DNA of 64,000 bases from Lyophyllum atratum (taxonomy: Eukaryota > Basidiomycota > Agaricomycetes > Agaricales > Lyophyllaceae), in contig JACGCN010000017.1 in the NCBI GenBank assembly GCA_014905825.1, positions 992,001 to 1,056,000 of the forward strand, given 5' to 3'. Numbering within the stretch: the first letter of the stretch is position 1; each line of letters begins with the position of its first letter. Made by a program: the position numbers and the translations under genes. Below are positions 24,306 to 34,462 of this stretch, one piece after another. A model generated the notes under the pieces. It was given only the letters and a program-made list of their open reading frames with translations, ran no database searches and was not told where the DNA came from.

Positions 24306-25094
24306 ATGCCCGCCAACACTTCTAAAGCCATCAGCTTTGTCGCCAATCCCACCACGCGCGAACTCGAGCGCGTCGTCAACTCGCCGTTCCTCAAGACTCT
24401 TTTCCACGGCGCAATCGGTTCCTTCCTCATAGATTATGCCTTTACGCCTCTTGACATCGTCACCACCGTTGACTACGGCGTTACACACTACTCCCTCGAG
24501 CCGCAGATCGCCACCGCCCTCTGGTCTACCCTGACGAAGCTCGCGCAAGTTATCCAGTGTGCTGCCTGGGACCACAACCCCTTCGAGTCCGCGGAACCCC
24601 TCCCTGTATCCATCTCCCTCGACAAACTCCACTCCATCGACCTCGCACCACCCATCCTTCCCCTCGTACTCGCGTCACCCGAGCGCAACCCTTTGCTCGA
24701 CCCCTTTGAGTGCGTCTACGACGTCAAACACCGCCTCATACTCGTTCAGCACATCGCCATGTATTACGTCCGCTGGCTCGCGCAAGGTGTCGAAAGGTCG
24801 CTTAAGCAGGGATTGGATTGTCAGTGGAACTGGGGAGCGTATTGGGGACTTTCTTGGGAAGAGTTCGTCGCGCACGTCGAGGAGCCTAAGTCCATCGTTC
24901 GTGTACCTCTTCCCGCTTACAACGCTGCCGCGGTCGACAACTCACTTGCCCTCATACTCCACCCGACGCTCTCATCTGCCGCCATTCGCGCTAACGAAGT
25001 TCTTCACGGCAAGATCCCCATCAAGATGGGCCCCATCGCTCTCCCAATCCCTTTCCATACCTTCTACACGAACTTTACCACCCTTTTCCTTTGA
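24306..25094 (+). CDS. Extra ORF downstream of pol, chromovirus copy 2 (262 aa, unknown)
   Basis: The ORF starts at the first ATG of its frame, in a good context (A at -3; protein begins MPANTSKAISF), and ends at 25094. The frame stays open upstream, without an ATG, through a hydrophobic stretch and 50 nt into the end of pol. A frameshift fusion to Pol is therefore imaginable but unsupported. I do not recognise the protein. It has a conserved-looking core with PFESAEPLP, DPFECVYDVKHR and a Trp-rich block, and no obvious zinc finger, protease or envelope motif. The same ORF is kept open in copy 1, whose gag is broken. Most Ty3/gypsy elements have no such ORF, so it may be a captured host gene or a lineage-specific accessory gene. 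Confidence 0.6.
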   Translation: MPANTSKAISFVANPTTRELERVVNSPFLKTLFHGAIGSFLIDYAFTPLDIVTTVDYGVTHYSLEPQIATALWSTLTKLAQVIQCAAWDHNPFESAEPLPVSISLDKLHSIDLAPPILPLVLASPERNPLLDPFECVYDVKHRLILVQHIAMYYVRWLAQGVERSLKQGLDCQWNWGAYWGLSWEEFVAHVEEPKSIVRVPLPAYNAAAVDNSLALILHPTLSSAAIRANEVLHGKIPIKMGPIALPIPFHTFYTNFTTLFL

Positions 25095-25505
25095 TCACTC
25101 GGCAATTTACTCACGGTCAATCTATCTCCTTACCTCCCTCTAACGTGCATTCTCGCGGCTACCATAATTTCTCTTCTTCTTTACTATATTCGCGTTTTCT
25201 TACATCATTGTTCATGCTGACTCGTTAATTCCCCCGAGTTCTCTAGGCCGCCGCCTTATTTACAATTTGTACCATCATCCTCTCCACCTCTCTATCTGTT
25301 TCTACTCTATCACGACGCCTTACGACATTTATTTACCAGTTGTACCATCATCCTCTCCATCTATTTCTTTCCTTTTACTCGATTTTGTTTCAATCTACGA
25401 ACTTATCTTTTCTTTGCTGACTGGTTTTCGGCCTTGAGGTCCTACATCTACTAGGTTTTGACCGTCGCGCTGAACTTATTCCCTGCATCAAGACTGGGGG
25501 GGCTA
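25095..25505 (+). other. 3' non-coding region of chromovirus copy 2, with direct repeat and polypurine tract
   Basis: Two imperfect copies of a roughly 40 bp pyrimidine-rich unit sharing TTGTACCATCATCCTCTCCA lie at about 25258-25306 and 25333-25373. A run of seven G (25496-25502) just before the LTR is the likely polypurine tract for plus-strand priming. No gene is seen. Confidence 0.7.
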
Positions 25506-26181
25506 TGTTATGGATACTACTATCTATAGTATAACTCCCTTACTTATAGTCTTGATGAAAGAATAAAGCATCAAGTGCAACGCGACGAGCGACGAGCAAA
25601 GCCGACGCGATGCGCCTCTCGGATATTGCCGAGCCGAAGGAGATTACCGCAACCAACGGTTCGGCCTCCCACGACGATTGTTTGGCTATTTGGCAAGAGC
25701 TTGCCACACGTCATTATTCGGCTATCCGGCAAAGGGCCTTTCAGGAACCGGTCGGTTCGCACACGAGTTCCCGGATCATTCAAGAATCTTAAGGAACTCG
25801 CGCGCACCTTCGACAACTCGCGCGCACCTTCGACAACTCGGACGCACCTTCCACAAAGATATGACTCATTGATCCCTTGACTAGTATATAAGGAAAGGAC
25901 CGTAGCATACTTGTACCTTACCTTACATTTTATAACATTGATTTTGCCTTTAACACTTGAGTGAATCTCAACTATAAACTTGCAGTGCGCAAGTCGAACA
26001 ACTCGTAAATAATTATCTTACAAATATCAGGTGTCCTGCTATTTGGTCAACGCCAGTGCGGCGGTTGGAGATAACTTACTCGTTGGTAGTTAAGATTGAT
26101 TCTAATAAAAGACTTATCAGTTAAAGAACCGTTACATTGAATTCCGCTATCTAATCTCTAGATTATCGGCGGTCCTCAACA
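25506..26181 (+). repeat. 3' LTR of chromovirus copy 2
   Basis: This 676 bp LTR differs from the 5' LTR at one noticed position, T at 25576 in place of C, a CpG to TpG transition. It is followed by the second GTAAC target duplication at 26182-26186. Confidence 0.97.
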
Positions 26182-26819
26182 GTAACCTTCAGGACGGTGG
26201 AATCAAAGGGAGACAATGCGAAAGCGGGGGAATTGCGGTCGAGCATGGTCCCGACGAGCAAACCGATGTTAGGTGCAACATATGTCGAGCAGCCGGCTAA
26301 ACCATCAGCGTCTGACAAGACAGGGGACGGACGTGGTACATGAAGACAAGGTTCATTTCCAAACAGGTCATTATTTTCAGGAACAACAGGAGTTTCAACA
26401 TGGGTTCCAACGGGTAGACCAGGGTTTACACGATGACGGGGCAACATCACTAGGGTGGGTGATAAGCGACAACAAATAGGAGAGAAGAAAAAAGGGGGGG
26501 ACGCACGAGACACAGGGACAAAATTGTGCAAATCGAAGACCGATGCGATAGGGGGCTGCAACTCGGAAGCCAGAAGATGATCGCGGAAACCGGCGAACCA
26601 GTCGAGTCCGAGGATGAGATGAGGCGCAAGACTGATGTCAAAGTTCTGGACAGTGGTGAGATTGAAAACAGAGTCCAAGGAGACCGTCAGTGGAAGAGAA
26701 ACAGAGCCAGTGACGCCAGGAAAACCCAAGGAGGTGATCAGAGCCTGAGGAACAGAAGACGAAGGCGACAGATGGTCAAAAGCAGCAGGGACGGGCCGAC
26801 GGCCTACAGTGACGAGCAT
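26182..26819 (-). pseudogene. Helitron helicase, N-terminal part
   Basis: An ORF from the ATG at 26819 (MLVTVGRRPVPAAFDHLSP) runs to the chromovirus edge, where it reads ...SPFDSTVLKVT. After the LTR element is removed it continues in phase into the middle part (LEQHGIPVSTSLEDSQL) at 16077. Before the insertions the protein would have started here and run for over 2,100 residues. The N-terminal region includes an ILGLDWF stretch like the folds of aspartic-protease-like domains. I recall similar leaders on other mushroom Helitron proteins, but this is from memory. No earlier ATG in frame is apparent, and an upstream exon cannot be excluded. Confidence 0.7.
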
Positions 26820-28223
26820 TGTGGACGTAATCTAGGACGAAGAGAGGAATGGAGAAGGGATGAAACGGAGAGCGATAGATAACCAGGCGAGGAAGTTTGA
26901 CTCACGGGCACCGATGAAACTAGGAGTCTGACGTGCGAATCGTCTGACGTCCAATGTGGCGATGTTTAAGCCACGCCTGAAACGATTTTCGCCATGAGGA
27001 GGGGGAACGTATTGATATTGTCTTTGACTTGTCAGGCCAAATGCGTTACCAAGGTAGCACTACCCCACCCGTCCGTCAAATGCAAGCACTTCTTTACAAA
27101 GTAATATGCGATAATGGAAAACGCCTGATCCACGGGCTTGTGTCGGGGACCGTGTTGCAAGAGTGTCTTGCAGATTACGATAGCGGACCAAAAGCTTGGG
27201 CTTCGCGTGAAACGGAACGAAACAGTCTGAGAGAGTCTTTGAACGCCATGTGTTTCACGCGCGCGTCAGCACAAATAGGGGGGTTGGGGGGCGGCGGGCG
27301 AAAGTGACGCGAAGTGGGGAACACGCGACGCGATCGATCACGAGACAATGTGTATTATCACGAGACATAGGCACAGGTCACATGGGGTACATCTGAGACC
27401 ATATTAGAAATTTTTTGGCGCGCAACTGCCCTTAAGAACCTACTACTAAAGTAGCAGGTAAACTCGTAGGGCGCCGTGCCGTCGCAAAGCCTGCTACTCC
27501 CGCTCGAGCAGTATTTTGCTCTCACTTACTGATATCCTCTTATGCTGCTTCTGTTTTTTATCTGGACAAATACTTATCTAAGTGTCGTCAATGCCGTGCA
27601 GTGTATGGTTGAACCTAGACCGTCTTCGCCTCGTTCCGGAAACACCCATTGTTCATATGTAGGTATATGTCACGAACAAAATTAGCCTTGTTTCGCCTAG
27701 TGCTATGTTGTGAAGAATTGGACATCAGAGTCAGTCAGGGAGGGACTATGTACTGGCAAGGCTGAAGATGCGATCCTATTAATAACTACGGTTACGGGGA
27801 GTTTTGAAACCGCCCACGATCACATGGGGTAGGGCTGAACACATTTGACATGGGCCCTAAAAAACCTGATATTAAGCTGTGGACGCGCGCTATCGCCGCA
27901 GAACCTGCTACTTTTCAGGTTTATTTTCTTCACTGTTTACCACATCGATATAGGACTTGCCGCTCGATTTCACGTCCTACCTCATTTCAACAGCCAGGTT
28001 TTTATGTATTTACCCTCAGATGATACGGTGATCTAACATCAACATGCCTAGCGCAGTCCGTGATAGTATGGATATACTCATTTGTGAATATTCTTCCAGT
28101 CGTTCGTACATGAGTGGTTAATGCTCTTGTGAGCCTACCAGCCCTACCAACGCATCAGAAATTTGACCCTTCAAAATGGGAAGGTGGGGGGTGGAAAAAC
28201 CAGGAAATTTCTGCACGTACTTA
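26820..28223. other. Gap between Helitron N-terminus and GST pseudogene; no gene seen
   Basis: No convincing ORF is seen. It holds an imperfect palindrome at 27438-27459 (arms ACCTACTACT and AGTAGCAGGT), also found at 34926-34946, and a related half-site near 27895. The Helitron 5' terminus (expected TC) should lie somewhere here or to the right, but I could not identify it. Confidence 0.5.
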
Positions 28224-28677
28224 CTACTCAACCGACTTAAAGAACTCCTTAATCTTCGGCTGATTCACCACTGTCTCCGCATGGCGGATGAGGTGCGGCA
28301 GCTCCGCGTGGAGTGGGGCGTCAAAGGTCACGGTGGCGGCGCGGCGGATCTGGGTGGCGATGTAGATGTCGGCGAGGGTGATACACCCCCCGACAAAGAA
28401 GGTGCGCGTGGCGAGCTGCGCGTTGAGCGTGTTTAGGGCGCGGTGTTGGCGCTCGGCGACGGTGGCGTGGATCTGTGGGGCCGGCGTGGAGTTTTTAAAT
28501 TGGTTTGTGTTGCGGGGGACTGACAGGTTTGCTGTAGGGGGTGATGGCACCGGGGAGAAGCTGGCCAATGAGGTTGGTCAAATGATCGACCTCGGATTCC
28601 GTCAGGTGGATCCACTGATCGACGAGGCCAGCCTCTCTGAGATCTTTGCTGAAAAGACCAGTGTTGGGTGCTAGACC
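28224..28677 (-). pseudogene. eEF1B-gamma-type glutathione S-transferase, C-terminal part
   Basis: Two exons on the minus strand encode a GST C-terminal domain. The first, from the copia edge, reads AGLAPNTGLF ... LVDQWIHLTESEV ... ITPYSKP. After an intron of about 55 nt (GTCAGT...CCACAG) the second reads IHATVAERQHRALNTLNAQ ... FFVGGCITLADIYIATQIRR ... VVNQPKIKEFFKSVE and stops at 28224. This resembles the GST module of translation elongation factor 1B gamma. The usual Lys-rich linker and C-terminal EF1G domain are missing: the stop overlaps a GTAAGT sequence, as if the next exon had been lost. With a stop in the N-terminal part and a retrotransposon inside, it is a pseudogene or a captured fragment. 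Confidence 0.72.
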
Positions 28678-29007
28678 TGTTAGAATCTATACCGTAGTGT
28701 AGAGTCTATGATCAGACTAAGTGATAAGGAAGAATAAACCTCAGTCCGGTATAAGTGACTTTATTGATAAGATCATACCTAAGTGATAAGGAAGAATAAA
28801 CTACGGTATGATTAGTAAAGGTAAGTGTGTGTGATAAGAGAAAGTGGCTCACCCTCAGTCCGGTATAAGTGACTGAGGGTGCCCGAGTATGTACAGTAGG
28901 TATATATATGTAGATGTGAGATAAAGAGACCTTTATGTTCTGTATGATAAAGAGACCGTGATAAGCGACACTCACAAAGGGTGTTTGCGGTGTCTCAATT
29001 CCTAACA
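28678..29007 (-). repeat. 3' LTR of the copia element
   Basis: This 330 bp LTR contains two internal short repeats (CAGTCCGGTATAAGTGACT twice; AAGTGATAAGGAAGAATAAAC-like twice). It differs from the other LTR at G/A in GTGTAGAGTC and C/A in GAGACCGTG. A purine tract (GGTGAGGAGGAG on the minus strand) lies next to its inner edge. Confidence 0.95.
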
Positions 29008-29054
29008 CTCCTCCTCACCGTAAACACTCCTCCTCGCATGGAAACCTGGTGTGA

Positions 29055-32000
29055 TCACTTGAGACCGAGTAGGGATCGGAGGCGGGTGAAGAGAGGGGCT
29101 GGTAGCGCCTTAGTAAAGATGTCGGCGGCATTGTCCTTCGTATTTATGTAGCGGATGACAATTTCGTTAGACTGCACGCATTCGCGAAGGAAGTGGTATT
29201 TGATGTCGACGTGTTTCACACGCGCGTGGAGCAGGGGATCTTCAGATAGATTGATCGCTGCATTATTATCGCAGAGGATGGTGGTAGGCGTCGCGGTGAA
29301 GTCGTGGTCGATCGCTTTGAAGAGCGCGCGCAGCCAAATACATTCCTGCGCGCTTTCGAACGCGGCCATGTATTCCGCTTCGCATGATGAGGCTGCGACC
29401 GTTTTCTGTTTCCGCGCCGCCCACGATATGGCGCCTGAGCCGAGATTCCAGGTGTACCCTCCAATACTCCTCCGAGTATCCAGGCAATTCGCCCAGTCTG
29501 AGTCGGTGAAGCCCAGTAAAGAGATCGATTGATCCCCTCCTAAGGTTAGTTTGAGGTCCCTGGTCCCTTTTAAGTATCGAACGAGTCGGATGGCTGCGTC
29601 CCAATGGATTGTGGAGTAGGAGTCGACATATTGTGTAAGTTGTTGGACCGCGTAGGAGATGTCAGGTCGCGTCGAGATTGCCAGATAAAGTAGGCAACCG
29701 ACGAGGGAGCGATATGGTGTCCTGGATAAGGTATCTTGCTCCTCTGTCGATAGGGTGGTATGGTCGACGCGTCGCAATTTTAGCCCGGGATCCATTGGTA
29801 GGGAGAGCGGGGTAGCATCTTTCTGACCGAATTGGGAGATTATTTTGTCGATGAGTGCGGTTTGTGATAGTTTTACGGAGGAGTTCGCGTGGTCCCATTC
29901 GATACCAATGCCGACGACGAATCTGGGGGTACCCAGGTCGGATATCGTCCATACCTGTCGCATCTGATCCTTGAAACGGTCGTTCTCGGCTTTAGAGCTC
30001 GCGATTGATAGGAAGTCGTCGACGTGGACCGTGGCGATTACTGTTCCGGTGTCAGTTTTTCGGAAGTAAATGCATGATTCGCACGCTAGACGGGTGAACC
30101 CCCACGAGATCATGTTCTCGTTGAGGGTCTGGTTCCAGATCCTTCAACTCTGCTTCATCCCATATAACTTCCGCATTAAACACCACACCCAGTCCTCCTT
30201 ACCCTCCTCCTCAAAACCTTCCGGCTGTTCCATGTATTGCACTTCGTCGTCCGGGAGGAGTCCGTATAAGAAGGCCGTTTTTACGTCGATCTGGGTTGCA
30301 TCCCATCCTGGTTGCGATGCCGCGAGATGAAGGAGTATTCGCCAGGATTCCATGCGCGCAGTTGGTGAGGTAGTTTTAGTGTAGTCTTTTCCATAGATCT
30401 GTTCGTAGCCCTTGAATACGAGACGAACCTTGAAGCGTACAGCGTTCCCGTGCTCGTCACGCTTAATTTTGAAGATCGGCAGTCCTTTCCTGATCTTGTG
30501 GCCCTGTGGGATGTCGGAGCGCGGGACTAGTTTGTAGACCTCCATGTCCTTCAATGACTTCAACTCCTCCCTATAGCCTTCCTCCCATCTCTTTGCATCA
30601 GCTGATTCTCTCGCCTCTCTCCATGTTCTCGGCTCATCCTCAAATTCTAGTAGGGTCATCGGATCTAAATCCCCGGACTCCGCTATGGCCGCCAATACTC
30701 GATCATGATCGATGTCACCCTTGGTACGCGAGAGATCAGGGACCTCAGGGTCTGATGCGTCGACGTCATCAGCCACGGTTGCTCGGCGTTGCAGCTTAGC
30801 GGCTTTGATGTGTTCCGCGCTTTCTCGAGATTCCTGTACTGCTCGCTCTGTACGTGTGATGGGTGGATTATCGGGATTTACTTTCTCAGTGGGTTGCGGT
30901 ACGCGAGATGATCGTCGAGGAATAATCGGTGGAGGTACCACAGCCGGTTGCGGGATATCGGGGTAGGGGGGTTCCTCTCTTGGTGCATCTGCAATCATGG
31001 GTTGAACGACCGGCATGAAATCTTCATCGTCATCCCAAGCAAATGGTTCCGCTGTAGCACTGTCTCGAATTTGATTGAGCGTGAGGGGTTCATCCGCCGC
31101 TGGATTATCGGGGATATCGGGAGTTGGAGGGGGATGTCCGTCATGGCTCTCAAGGAACCGGACGTGGTATGTACTATAGATGTTCCCAGATTGTCTGTCG
31201 TAGCAGCGGTACTCCTTTGCTTTCGGATTGTAGCCTATCAGGATGCATTCAATGGAACGCTCGTAGATCTTGGGATTGTGCTTGTTCTGGATGAGAACGA
31301 AGGCTTTACAGCCGATTTCGCGCATGTAGGAGTAGTCGGGTTTGCGCTCGTGCCATAGCTCATAAGGTGTTAGTCCTTTCAACGATTTTGTGGGTGTCTT
31401 TTCATGGAGGTGACAGGCGGTTAGATAGAACTCGAGCCACATATTTGGGGGGCAACCTGCTGAGATTCGCATGGCGCGTCCCTTGTTCATGAGCGTCCTG
31501 TGCATCCGCTCGACTCGCCCAATGTGCGCGGAGGTATATGGAGCGCTGTACTGTTGGTCTGTACCCGTGGATTTCAACCAGTTGTCCATCTGGTGTCCAG
31601 CGAGTTCCCCATCATGGCCTGTGCGATATATCCCGACTTTCAGTCCAGTCTCTACCTCGCGTGCTCGTTCCCATGCCTTCAGCTCTCCAAGTGCATCGCT
31701 CTTGAGTTTAAGTGGAATCGACCAAGGTTTGTTGGAATAATCGTCCACTAAATTCATGATGTATCTAAAACCTTCGCGCGATTGGACAGGAGATGGTCCC
31801 GTAAGATCTACCCATATAATTCCCAACCTCCTTGTCACTCGATGCCCTGGCCCCTCCTCACGCGTCTTTGGAACCGGCGTCTTGGTCTGTTTTCCAAGAA
31901 TGCAAGATTCACATTTCGGCGGTAAATGAGGGAAGGAGGGGGGCATACCTGCGACGAAGCCGGATTTTGCCATGTCCCTGAGCGTCTGGAAGTTGGGATG

Positions 32001-33620
32001 ACCGAGACGGCGATGCCAAGTCATCAGGTCGGGCGCGTGTTGGGCAGCTAAGGTGTAATCGGCGTTGGTAGGTTGGATGTTAAGGGCATAGAGGCGGTTG
32101 GGTAGAAGCGGTCCGCCGACGATGAATTCGCCGGTAGATTTATTATAGATCTTAAGTCCGTTTGCGTCGAAGTGGGAGATGGTATCGGAGTCGATAGATA
32201 AGGCGCTGACTGAGATGAGGCGCACAGTGGCGGTGGGAGTGTAGAGAGCATTGTGGAGTTCGAGGAATTTGCCTCCGGCTATGCGTAGGCGCATGGTTCC
32301 CATCCCGATCGCCGGGAGAGATGAACCCCCAACACCTCCTATGAATCGGGTATCGATGGGTTTGAGGTGTATGAAGTCGTTTCGGTCCATAGATATGCAG
32401 ACCGAAGCGCCTGTATCGGCGTAGAAGGGGTAGTCCCTGGTGGAAACGGCAACTTGTTGGGATTGTGTGAATGAAGGCACGATGGCTAGGACGGGGTCGC
32501 TGACGGCTGCCGTGATCCACGCGACTTCTCTAGGAATGGGGGTGGATGCGAGGCCGGCGAACTCTTTCTTCGCGCCCTTGGTGATAAGTTCCTGAATCTC
32601 GCTGGGATCGACTTGCGCGATGTGCGCCTTCCCGTTGATGGTAAATGGGACCGAGATCTTGCCCGATGCGGAGGTGGCTGATGGCTTCGCGGGTCCATTT
32701 CCTATCTGAGATCCAGATGCGGCGCGTCTAGCCACGACTGATTCCGCAATCGTCTTCCCTTCCATTCCTCCTCCTTTGCGGATACACCACTTCCTCTTGT
32801 GTCCCCTGCACGGTTTCCCAGCCGCGTAGCATGTCTCGCAACATAAGTCATGGGGGCCGTGGTTATGGCCGCCAGCCTTCGCCGAAAGCGCAATATCACG
32901 CGTGTTAGAGCTCTTCTTCCCAGAGAGAAGTGTTTGTTCGCTCTCGAGGACACGACGCATCTTCGTCGATGTGTAAGGATCGTCGGCGGGGGCGTCTGAG
33001 ATAGCGCGGGATAGTTGGGATTGGACGCTTTCAAACTCGCGGCTGTTGAGACTGTTGAGGAGGGATATGCATTTAAACAGATCCCTGGTGATCTCCCCCA
33101 TGTCGAACGCGCGGTCGATGACGTCGCAAATGTATTTCGAGGTGGTCTCCAGTGGTTCCGATGTGGAACAGTAAGTGGATAAGGCTTCGTGTATTAATGC
33201 GATCTGTTTGACGGGACCGGCGCTCTGGCAGTGGTCCTTGATAGCGTTATAGGATCTCTGCGCGCCTCCTTTCTGATCAATGAATTCGAGCTCGGATCGC
33301 CCGACAGCTTGGGAGAGAGCGGCAACTGCAATGGCGCAGTTAGCAGACCAGTTTGAGAAGGCACGAGGTTCCGCGACGACGTTGGGACAGCGGGCGTAAG
33401 TGGCGTCTTGGAAGATGTAACCGGTAAGGTGATTCAGCGTCGCGAAGTTCCAGAAGTCGCGCTCCCATTCCTTCCAGTTGCCCTTGTCTCTTTCCAATTT
33501 GTCGCCACTGAAAGGTGTGCGAATAAACAGCAGGGGGATTGAAGGATGTGTCGCGTCGTTGGGATTAAGTTTGGGGGTGGATGGTGGGGGGGGACTTTCG
33601 TTGGTACCTTCGGGAGCCAT
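29055..33620 (-). pseudogene. copia gag-pol polyprotein, interrupted by a TGA codon at 30144-30146
   Basis: The frame opens at the ATG at 33620 (MAPEGTNES) and runs 1158 codons. It covers a Gag-like region, a protease (YADTGAS, about residue 400), an integrase zinc region (HRRLGHPNF ... CESCILGK) with its catalytic core (WVDLTGPS near residue 602), and the RT up to YGMKQS. A TGA then replaces a residue that is usually Gly, Ala or Pro in this motif (one base change from GGA). Reading resumes in the same frame, through HVDD (the YVDD equivalent) and RNase H (DSDWANCLDTRRS) to the stop at 29055. Apart from this stop the frame is clean, so loss of function is recent or the stop is read through. 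Confidence 0.93.
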
Positions 33621-33796
33621 TGCGATGAAGTGTCAAGCTTTCTGAGAAGACAAAGAAACTTTGTGTAGATGGAAGTGGCGGGGGCACGTGTTTCGAAAAG
33701 ATAACGTCGTGCTGATAAGATTGTGATCCGGGTCGGAGTGACGATCCCGATATTCGGTATAGAGTCGATGTACTGCCACTAGAGTGTGCAGCAATA

Positions 33797-33806
33797 GCCC
33801 ATAACC
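33797..33806 (-). other. copia primer-binding site (initiator tRNA-Met anticodon arm type)
   Basis: On the minus strand GGTTATGGGC directly follows the 5' LTR. It is complementary to GCCCATAACC, the anticodon arm of initiator tRNA-Met, as in Ty5 and Drosophila copia, which prime from a half-tRNA. Confidence 0.7.
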
Positions 33807-34136
33807 TGTTAGAATCTATACCGTAGTGTAAAGTCTATGATCAGACTAAGTGATAAGGAAGAATAAACCTCAGTCCGGTATAAGTGACTTTATTGATAAG
33901 ATCATACCTAAGTGATAAGGAAGAATAAACTACGGTATGATTAGTAAAGGTAAGTGTGTGTGATAAGAGAAAGTGGCTCACCCTCAGTCCGGTATAAGTG
34001 ACTGAGGGTGCCCGAGTATGTACAGTAGGTATATATATGTAGATGTGAGATAAAGAGACCTTTATGTTCTGTATGATAAAGAGACAGTGATAAGCGACAC
34101 TCACAAAGGGTGTTTGCGGTGTCTCAATTCCTAACA
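33807..34136 (-). repeat. 5' LTR of the copia element
   Basis: This 330 bp LTR pairs with 28678-29007 and is followed by the AGACC target duplication. Confidence 0.95.
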
Positions 34137-34462
34137 AGACCAGCAACTGCAAACATGCAACGAGATCAGTAAAATGTCTCAACTCAACGAGACACGATCG
34201 AAACGAAATTCACTGCATTTTAAGGCAAATAACGAACAATTCGAACTCACCATAAGGAGCGATAGCAACACCCTCAAACACCTTGAATCCATCTGCGTCC
34301 TCCAATGCCGTGATCTTTCCATAAGGGGACTTTCACAAGAACTCGGGCTTCTTGTTATCAACGTAGCGCTTGAACTCAGCAGGTAGCTCGAGGGAGGTGA
34401 CGTCGCGAAGAGCAGCGACGGCCCTAAGCCAGGTGAAGTGAGCACTCACCGCCGATGGTTGA
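34137..34462 (-). pseudogene. eEF1B-gamma-type GST, N-terminal part
   Basis: On the minus strand a GST N-terminal domain can be read: RAVAALRDVTSLELP ... YVDNKKPEFL, a TGA stop, then KSPYGKITALEDADGF ... VFEGVAIAPYG. An intron begins GTGAGTTCG and ends TTTGCAG at the copia target site. The stop falls in the thioredoxin-like domain where family members read FLAKFPHGK-like sequence. A probable short intron (GTGAGT...CTTAG) precedes the exon, and its start codon was not found. Together with 28224-28677 this is one gene split by the copia insertion. Confidence 0.68.

Larger units (their letters stand above)
16078..26181 (+). mobile_element. Ty3/gypsy chromovirus copy 2 (10,104 bp, intact frames)
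   Basis: This full-length LTR element has 676 bp LTRs (16078-16753 and 25506-26181) and a perfect 5 bp target duplication, GTAAC (16073-16077 and 26182-26186). The LTRs differ at one base seen: AAGCGCAA in the 5' LTR and AAGTGCAA at 25576 in the 3' LTR, a CpG to TpG change. The 198 bp leader holds the primer-binding site. One long ORF (16952-24163) encodes Gag and Pol, and a second ORF (24306-25094) follows. Identical LTRs and open frames point to a very young and possibly active element. It is inverted relative to copy 1, and the pair forms a roughly 10 kb inverted repeat around a 2.26 kb spacer. Confidence 0.98.
28678..34136 (-). mobile_element. Ty1/copia retrotransposon (5,459 bp, one stop in RT)
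   Basis: This complete element on the minus strand has 330 bp LTRs (28678-29007 and 33807-34136) that differ at two noticed positions. It has a perfect 5 bp target duplication, AGACC (28673-28677 and 34137-34141). The internal region encodes Gag, protease, integrase, RT and RNase H in copia order. It is primed by an initiator-tRNA half-molecule type site. It inserted into the eEF1B-gamma-type GST pseudogene just downstream of an intron 3' splice site. Confidence 0.97.

Noticed and set aside
3753..26181. Assembly duplication artefact rather than two chromovirus insertions
   Set aside because: The two elements have different target duplications, internal differences and a 35 bp deletion, so they are real separate insertions.
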